NCBI RefSeq assembly: GCF_003977685.1
Contig: NZ_RYZH01000013.1
Span: 1-59,807, forward strand
Length of the DNA stretch: 59,807 nucleotides
Direction: 5' to 3'
Origin: Tautonia sociabilis
GTDB lineage: Bacteria > Planctomycetota > Planctomycetia > Isosphaerales > Isosphaeraceae
This document shows positions 54,729 through 59,807 of this stretch, one piece after another. Within the stretch, counting starts at the first letter, position 1. The number at the start of each line of letters is the position of its first letter. Made by a program: the position numbers and the translations under genes. The notes under the pieces were generated by a model that was not told the origin of the DNA, did no database searches, and was given only the letters and a program-made list of their open reading frames with translations.

Positions 54729-55676
54729 TCACCGATCGGCCTCGACGCGGTCACGGCCGAGTCGTTTGGCTCGTACAAGTGCTCGGTCGGCGCGGTGGAA
54801 CAGCGACGCCGCCGACTCGCCGGGGCGGAGGCAAGCAACGCCGAAGCTGGCGCTCAAGGGGCCGCCGAGGGGTCGGATCTGACGGGACCCCAGCGCCGCT
54901 CGGATCCGGTCGGCGACAACGACCGCCTCGTCGAGCCCCGTCTCCGGGAGCAGCACCACGAATTCCTCGCCGCCATACCGGAAGAGCCGGTCGAGCGGCC
55001 GCAGCTGTTCGCTTACGATCCGGGCGGCGACCCGGAGGACCCGGTCCCCGACCGGGTGGCCGAAGGTGTCGTTGATCGCCTTGAAGTAATCGATGTCGAG
55101 GACGACGCATCCCAGCGGCGCCCCCTCGGGGCGGTGCTGCGCGATTGCCTCCCGGAACCAGCGGACGCCCTGGCGACGGTTCGCTAGGCCGGTCAGGGGA
55201 TCGGTCCGGGCCTCGCGTCGGGCCTTCCGGATGAGCCTGGCCATGCGATCGGAGCGGGCCATGTGGCGTTTCAGGCCGGCGAGCTCTCGGGCCAATTCTC
55301 GGGCGGCGCCGAGCGAGTCGGCATCAAGCGCCGGGACCGCCAGCAACCAGACCGAACCGTCCGCCTCCCGGTGCACCAGGCCGGCCATCACGATCGGAGG
55401 GCCTTCCCCGCGGAGTCGGAGCAAGAGGCGGCGAGCCGGCCCCCCCGGTTTCAGCCGATCGAGGAGTTTCCGCCAGCCTCGCGCACTGCGCGGGACTAGC
55501 ATACGCGACAGCTCGACGCCACCACCCTCCTCCGGCATCCGGACCGACAGCCGTTCGCTGGCCCGGAGGATGACCCCGTTGGGGTCGAGCTGCGCGATCG
55601 CGCCTCCCCCCATCTCGACCAGGAACCGGGAGACGATCGGCCCGGCGAGCGGGTGGTGGAGGCGGTTGTCGTCCAT
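54729..55676 (-). CDS. GGDEF diguanylate cyclase with N-terminal PAS-like domain
   Basis: A 315-aa protein. Residues ~15-120 look like a PAS-like sensor (GGGAIAQLDPNGVILRASERL). A coiled-coil linker (~125-160) leads into a GGDEF domain (~165-315) with the active motif RYGGEEF. An RxxD inhibitory I-site (RPLD) is placed 5 residues before it. It should make c-di-GMP, with product feedback. No membrane helix. It converges with mnmA with a 14-nt gap. Confidence 0.92.
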   Translation of the reverse strand: MDDNRLHHPLAGPIVSRFLVEMGGGAIAQLDPNGVILRASERLSVRMPEEGGGVELSRMLVPRSARGWRKLLDRLKPGGPARRLLLRLRGEGPPIVMAGLVHREADGSVWLLAVPALDADSLGAARELARELAGLKRHMARSDRMARLIRKARREARTDPLTGLANRRQGVRWFREAIAQHRPEGAPLGCVVLDIDYFKAINDTFGHPVGDRVLRVAARIVSEQLRPLDRLFRYGGEEFVVLLPETGLDEAVVVADRIRAALGSRQIRPLGGPLSASFGVACLRPGESAASLFHRADRALVRAKRLGRDRVEADR

Positions 55677-55923
55677 GGCAGAGGTGGTTTCCCCGCCGCC
55701 CCGCCGATCGGGGGCGGATTCTCCGAGGAGCGGTCGCCCACATCGACCCGGGGGCGTAAGGTCCCCCATGAGCATATCGCCGGGTCCCCCGGACGTCGAC
55801 GGCGCGAGGAGCCCGACTGGTCCTCCCGTCAATCCGGAGCGACCACGCCCGGCCTCCCGGGGCCTCGACGCATCTCGTGCCCCGGACTCCCACGCCTAGG
55901 TCCGCACCGGAGAGGAATGAGCC
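55677..55923. other. Divergent intergenic region
   Basis: These 247 nt lie between the GGDEF gene (leftward) and the 113-aa gene (rightward). A GGAGAGGAATGAGCC Shine-Dalgarno stretch precedes the rightward start. No promoter or RNA was recognised. Confidence 0.3.
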
Positions 55924-56265
55924 ATGTACCAGGAGATGTCTCGCGAGATCCTCACCGTCTCGCCCGATCACCAGCACGACGGGTCTCGCGTCCGGGCTTC
56001 GGAGAAGGCCCGACGGGCCTCTCGTGCCAGCCACGCCAGTGGCCGGCGCCGGAACGTCGACCCGACCACCACCGACCGGGAGTACTCCTCGGACGAGATG
56101 GAATTCATCCGAGCCATGCAGGAGTACAAGCGCAGGAGCGGGCGAATGTTCCCGACCTGGAGCGAGGTGCTCGAGGTGCTCCGCAGCCTCGGATACGAGA
56201 AGCCTGAGCCGGTCGACGAGGCCGTGGCCGCGAGAGCCGTCGACACCCGGTCTCGGCTCGGCTGA
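55924..56265 (+). CDS. Small conserved-looking protein, unknown function
   Basis: A 113-aa soluble protein. Residues ~10-48 are basic and low-complexity. The C-terminal half has a compact helical block ([20 protein letters not shown], then [19 protein letters not shown]) that looks like a conserved planctomycete domain of unknown function. The good ribosome-binding site and the contrast between basic N-terminus and folded C-terminus support it as a gene. Confidence 0.7.
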   Translation: MYQEMSREILTVSPDHQHDGSRVRASEKARRASRASHASGRRRNVDPTTTDREYSSDEMEFIRAMQEYKRRSGRMFPTWSEVLEVLRSLGYEKPEPVDEAVAARAVDTRSRLG

Positions 56266-56288
56266 GGAGCCTCCGGGCCCAGGGACTC

Positions 56289-56309
56289 CGCCCCCGGCGT
56301 CAGGGGGCG
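56289..56309. terminator. GC hairpin after the 113-aa gene
   Basis: Arms CGCCCCC and GGGGGCG pair perfectly over 7 bp around a 7-nt loop, 24 nt past the gene stop. No T-run. Confidence 0.45.
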
Positions 56310-56563
56310 CCGCGTCTGGCCTCCGCGATGATGCGGGGCCCTCCCGCCCTGGCGGCGGTTGATCGGGGTTCGGACAGCGTCTTGACAGCTGCCTTCGGCT
56401 CGCGTCACTGTCGAGTGTCCCCCGCTCCAGTCGGCCGGGATCGGGGGGGCGTGCTCCCCCCGGCACCGGGCCCGAGTCATCTTCGGGCAGGGACCGGGGG
56501 GGACGGGCGACCGCCGCACCACGTCCGGAGGAATGAACCGGTTCCTCCCCGCCCTTCTCGAAC

Positions 56564-57283
56564 ATGAAGACGACCGCGCACGTCATCGCCCCCGCCCGGC
56601 CGTGCAGCTACCTGCCCGGCGAGCGGGCCCGGATGGAATACCAGGTCGTCCTCAGGATGGAGCCGGCCGAGTACCTCGACCGGCTTCGCGCCGGGTGGCG
56701 GCGCTTCGGGAGGACGCTGTTCCGCCCCAGGTGCCGGAGCTGCGCGGCCTGTCGGTCGATCCGGATCGACCCCGGCCGGTTCCTCCCCGATCGGAGCATG
56801 AGGCGGGTGCGCGATCGGAACCTCGGCGCGGTCGAGCTCTCGGTCGGCCTCGCGGCGGGCCTGCCGGATCGGGAGGTGCTCGATCTGTACGATCGCTACC
56901 ACCGCGACCAGAGCCTCCGGCTCGGCTGGCCGGCGCACGAGCCGGGCGCTCCCGAGGAGTTCCGCGAGGCCTTCCTCGACAACCCGATCCCGACGCAGGA
57001 ATGGCGCTACCGCGTTGACGGCCGGCTGGTGGGGGTCGGCTACGTCGATGACCTTCCCGGGGCCACCTCGGCGATTTATTTCTTCTACGACCCCGGCGAG
57101 CGGTCGCGGTCCCCCGGCACCTGGAACATCCTCAGCCTGCTCTCCCGGGCGGCGGAGGAAGGCCGGGAGCACGTCTACCTGGGCTATTATGTCGCCGGAT
57201 GCCGCTCCCTGAGCTACAAGGGGCGGTTCGGGCCGAGCGAACTCCTCGGCGAGGACGGGAGGTGGCTGCCGTTCCGGGGATGA
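56564..57283 (+). CDS. bpt: Aspartate/glutamate leucyltransferase (Bpt)
   Basis: A 239-aa enzyme of the bacterial Bpt/Ate family, which adds Leu from its tRNA to proteins with N-terminal Asp or Glu and so marks them for ClpAP. The Cys-rich N-terminal motifs (PCSYLPGERARMEY and CRSCAACRSIRID) and the C-terminal GNAT-like part (GVGYVDDLPGATSAIYFFYDP, VYLGYYVAGCRSLSYKGRFGP) are complete. ATG 56564 gives the usual N-terminus. Single gene, 132 nt before the DUF4175-type gene. Confidence 0.92.
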   Translation: MKTTAHVIAPARPCSYLPGERARMEYQVVLRMEPAEYLDRLRAGWRRFGRTLFRPRCRSCAACRSIRIDPGRFLPDRSMRRVRDRNLGAVELSVGLAAGLPDREVLDLYDRYHRDQSLRLGWPAHEPGAPEEFREAFLDNPIPTQEWRYRVDGRLVGVGYVDDLPGATSAIYFFYDPGERSRSPGTWNILSLLSRAAEEGREHVYLGYYVAGCRSLSYKGRFGPSELLGEDGRWLPFRG

Positions 57284-57338
57284 CGCCTTGGCGTCGGACA
57301 ACTGTCGGGATCGAACTGTCCCGGCGGCCCGGCCCGTA

Positions 57339-57344
57339 TATAAT
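57339..57344 (+). promoter_or_regulatory. -10 element upstream of the DUF4175-type gene
   Basis: TATAAT (57339-57344) within GTATATAATGG stands out in this GC-rich genome. The -35 at 17 nt (CTGTCC) is poor. It lies 72 nt before the ATG at 57416. Confidence 0.55.
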
Positions 57345-57355
57345 GGGGTCGAGCC

Positions 57356-57375
57356 GGATCGGATCGGATCGGATC
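57356..57375. repeat. Pentanucleotide tandem repeat (GGATC)
   Basis: Four perfect GGATC units are followed by a partial fifth (GGACG). The tract lies in the predicted 5' leader of the DUF4175-type gene, 12 nt after the TATAAT and ending 40 nt before the start codon. Confidence 0.85.
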
Positions 57376-57415
57376 GGACGCCGACGAGTTGCCCGAAGCA
57401 CGAGGGGAGAGCGCC

Positions 57416-59807
57416 ATGGCCCTGGGCACCGAACCGAGGCCGTCGCAGGGCGGCAGGATGCTCGACTACGAGCAATTCGTCGATCATCAGCTGCACCAGA
57501 CCCGGTCCCGGATTCGGGCCACGGAGGTTTTCACAGCGGTTGTCGTGATGGCGACCGTGGTGCTGGGCATCCTGCTGCTGGAGATCGTGCTCGACCACTG
57601 GGTCGGGCTGCCCCGGGCGATCCGGGCGGCGGTGTTGCTGGTGGCGGGCGCCACCGGCGCGTACGCGATGTATCGCTTCGTGCTCCTGCCGCTACTGTCC
57701 TCGGTCAACAACTTCTACGCGGCGAGGAAGATCGAGGCGTTCGACCCGCGCTTCAAGAATAGCCTGCTGAATTACATCGACCTCCGCCGCCGGCGCGAGG
57801 AGCTCCCCCCGGCGGTGCTGAGGGCCCTGGAGTCGCGGGCGGTGAAGGACCTGGCCGCGGTGCAGGTGGAGGCGGCCGTCGACCAGCGGCAGTTGACCCG
57901 GGCGTTCTACGCGCTGGCGGCCGTCGTCGTGCTGTTCTGCCTGTACGTCGTCCTCACCCCGAAGAACGTGCTCGATTCGGCCCGGCGGGCCCTGCTGGCC
58001 GACGTCGCCCGGCCGACGAATACGAGGTTGATGAACATCCTCCCCGGCGACGACGCCGAGCGCGCTCGCGTGGTTTCGGGGTCCGACGTGCTCTTCTCGG
58101 CCGAGGTGGACTCTCGGGGGCTCCGCCCCGACGAGATCCGCCTGCACTACAGCGCCGACGGCGGCGACTACTTCGATTCCACCCCGCTCGACGAGGGCGA
58201 GCGGCGCTACGACCCGTGGTCCGTTACGCTGAAGAACGTCCAGCAGGAACTGATCTACTACCTGACGGCGAACGACTACCGGTCGAAGGACTACCGCCTG
58301 ACCGTGATGCCGGCGCCCCGGGTGGTGTCGGTCGCTCACGATCTGGACTTCCCCGACTACACCGGAGTCCCCCGGCGAGCGGGCGTCGAGGGGGGGAACA
58401 TTCGCGCCCTGGAAGGAACGATCGTCACGATCCGAGCCCGGACCAACCTGCCGGCACGGGGAGGCCACCTCGACCTGGACGAGATGGGGACGGCCCGCCT
58501 CGTGGCCTCGCCGAGCGACCCGCAGGAGCTGACCGGCCGCTTCAAGCTGGAGCGGAACGGGTCGTACACGATCAAGTTCGAGACGACCGAGGGCCAGCTC
58601 AACCCGGAGCCGGTGATCTACGACATCGAGGCCCTTCCCGACCGCCGCCCCGAGGTCCGCTTCACGTCCCCGGCGCAGGAACGGGCCGAGGTGCCGGCCA
58701 ACGCTCGGATCGGCCTGTCCCTCTCGGCCTCCGACGACTTCGGCCTCGACTCGGTGCGCCTCGTCGTCCAGCGGGCGAAGCAGGACGTGATCCCCGAGCG
58801 CGATCTGACCGAGGGGCGAGAGCCATCTCGCACCCTTGAGCACACCGAGCCGCTCGACCTGGCGGCGCTCGGCCTCCGCCCCGGCGACCGCCTGACCTAC
58901 TGGGCCGAGGTCCGGGACAATCGCGCTCCGTCCCCTCAATCGGTCGAGTCGGGCATTCGCATCATCGAGGTCATCGAGCCGGTCGAGGAACCCGAGGCCC
59001 CCCCTCCCGACGAGAATGCCCCGCAGGATCAGCCTCCTCGCGACCAGCCCCAGTCCCCCGACCAGCCAGACCCGGACCGCGTCCCCCGGCAGGACGCCCC
59101 TCCCCAGCCTTCCCCGGACCAGCCTCCGGCTGGCGCCGATCAACCCCCCCGGGACCGCTCGCAAGACCAGGGTCAGGGCCAAGGTCAGGGCCAGGAGCGT
59201 GAGGGCTCGGGCCAGGGACGCTCACAAGGCCAGCCTCAGGAACAACCCGAAGCGGATCGCTCCCCTGCTGGCTCCGACAGCGGCGCGTCCCAGTCTCGGC
59301 CTCTCCCGAACGACCGCCCCCTCTCACCCGAGGACCAGGAACGGCTCGACCGGCTTCGCCAGGCCTTCGACCAGCTCGACCAGGATCGTCAATCGTCTCA
59401 AAACGCCCCTCCCCCCAATCAACAAAACCAGCCTCCTCAGCCTGGCAACCCGCCGTCCGGCGATCAGCCCCAGCGCGAAAACCAGCAAGCCGGCGACCAA
59501 CCGCAACGCGGCAACCAACCGTCCGGCGATCAGCCTCGAGGTGGGAACCAGCCGCGGCGCGGCGACCAGCAGGGCGGCGATCAGCAGCCTGGCGATCAAC
59601 CGCAAGGCGGGAACCAACCGCGCGGCGATCAGCAGCGCGGCGATCAGCCGCAAGGCGGGAACCAGCAGCGCGGCAACCAGCAGCGCGGCGATCAGCAGCG
59701 CGGCGATCAGCCGCAAGGCGGCGATCAGCAGCCTGGCGATCAACCGCAAGGCGGCAACCAGCCGCAAGGCGGCGATCAGCAGCGCGGCGATCAGCAGCGC
59801 GGCGGAT
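57416..59807 (+). CDS. DUF4175-type membrane protein with Gln/Gly-rich repeats, 3'-partial
   Basis: The frame is open to the window end (797 codons visible, ATG 57416). Two membrane helices lie at ~40-62 and ~68-88, and a third at ~165-185. A periplasmic region has immunoglobulin-like beta segments (VVSGSDVLFSAEVDSRGLRPDEIRL and PEVRFTSPAQERAEVP). From ~residue 525 the chain becomes Pro/Gln/Asp-rich, and from ~660 it is a repeat of GDQ, GNQ and RGDQ units. This matches the very large DUF4175/DUF4159-type proteins of planctomycetes, as I know them. The C-terminus is missing, so the true length and any terminal domain are unknown. Confidence 0.85.
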   Translation, partial: MALGTEPRPSQGGRMLDYEQFVDHQLHQTRSRIRATEVFTAVVVMATVVLGILLLEIVLDHWVGLPRAIRAAVLLVAGATGAYAMYRFVLLPLLSSVNNFYAARKIEAFDPRFKNSLLNYIDLRRRREELPPAVLRALESRAVKDLAAVQVEAAVDQRQLTRAFYALAAVVVLFCLYVVLTPKNVLDSARRALLADVARPTNTRLMNILPGDDAERARVVSGSDVLFSAEVDSRGLRPDEIRLHYSADGGDYFDSTPLDEGERRYDPWSVTLKNVQQELIYYLTANDYRSKDYRLTVMPAPRVVSVAHDLDFPDYTGVPRRAGVEGGNIRALEGTIVTIRARTNLPARGGHLDLDEMGTARLVASPSDPQELTGRFKLERNGSYTIKFETTEGQLNPEPVIYDIEALPDRRPEVRFTSPAQERAEVPANARIGLSLSASDDFGLDSVRLVVQRAKQDVIPERDLTEGREPSRTLEHTEPLDLAALGLRPGDRLTYWAEVRDNRAPSPQSVESGIRIIEVIEPVEEPEAPPPDENAPQDQPPRDQPQSPDQPDPDRVPRQDAPPQPSPDQPPAGADQPPRDRSQDQGQGQGQGQEREGSGQGRSQGQPQEQPEADRSPAGSDSGASQSRPLPNDRPLSPEDQERLDRLRQAFDQLDQDRQSSQNAPPPNQQNQPPQPGNPPSGDQPQRENQQAGDQPQRGNQPSGDQPRGGNQPRRGDQQGGDQQPGDQPQGGNQPRGDQQRGDQPQGGNQQRGNQQRGDQQRGDQPQGGDQQPGDQPQGGNQPQGGDQQRGDQQRGG
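59440..59807 (+). repeat. Tandem coding repeat (5-7 codon units)
   Basis: Units built on GGCGATCAGCAG and GGCAACCAGCCG, joined by CGCGG or CAAGGCGG, encode [R/P/Q]G[D/N]Q[Q/P]-type blocks. It runs to the window edge. Confidence 0.85.

Noticed and set aside
56382..56387. Perfect TTGACA upstream of bpt
   Set aside because: No acceptable -10 lies 16-18 nt downstream, so it is not listed as a promoter.
59324..59767. Minus-strand frame with Leu/Ile/Ala-rich hydrophobic repeats
   Set aside because: It is the mirror image of the coding repeat of the DUF4175-type gene, and no start context or helix pattern of its own is seen.
1..59807. CRISPR arrays, insertion sequences, phage genes, rRNA or tRNA genes
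   Set aside because: No spaced direct repeats, transposase motifs, phage proteins or RNA gene signatures were found by eye.

Overview
The window is about 70% GC, with dense genes, short spacers and frequent GTG/TTG starts. Several of its families are typical of Planctomycetota: a DUF1559 pseudopilin-like protein, a PVC-type heme-binding CxxCH protein, CRTAC1/ASPIC-UnbV lipoproteins, a two-block ABC-2 permease, an exosortase, and a Gln/Gly-rich DUF4175-type giant protein. Together they point to a planctomycete, most likely of the Isosphaeraceae type. This assignment is an inference from gene content, since no rRNA or tRNA gene was found.

Layout. 0-4 kb: a PAS sensor fragment, an isochorismatase-fold hydrolase, a class-V aminotransferase and a membrane protein. 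4-13 kb: a pseudopilin/lipoprotein/TPR trio facing a translationally coupled pair, a b561-like five-heme cytochrome with a TPR tail and a CRTAC1 lipoprotein, plus a small secreted protein. 13-24 kb: an ABC-2 permease, a PVC cytochrome with HEAT-like region, a gene broken by one extra base, a Prc-type S41 protease, a LysM-like protein, a LamG/DUF1080-like secreted protein and a YchF-like P-loop protein. 24-30 kb: a MoxR / DUF58 / transglutaminase operon.

30-50 kb: about 19 kb of almost uninterrupted minus-strand genes for an exopolysaccharide. It holds a WecA/MraY-like initiating transferase, a Wzc-like chain-length/P-loop protein, a Wzy/O-antigen-ligase protein, a large FHA-TM-TPR protein, an exosortase with its EpsI partner, GDP-mannose 4,6-dehydratase, an enolase-superfamily enzyme and four glycosyltransferases, with a fifth glycosyltransferase converging on the end. 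This is the most system-like region: polymer synthesis, an exosortase and a phosphothreonine-reading scaffold lie in one unit.

50-60 kb: selB and selA overlap, so selenocysteine decoding is likely in this organism. They are followed by mnmA, a GGDEF cyclase, a small conserved-looking protein, bpt (N-degron leucyltransferase) and the start of a DUF4175-type protein that runs off the window in a Gln/Gly repeat tail.

Beyond genes, the window shows pentanucleotide tandem repeats in three intergenic spots, hexanucleotide repeats inside two genes that encode acidic dipeptides, several strong GC hairpins at gene ends, and a few recognisable sigma70-like promoters. Starts were chosen by eye from Shine-Dalgarno spacing and family N-termini. 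No database search was possible.
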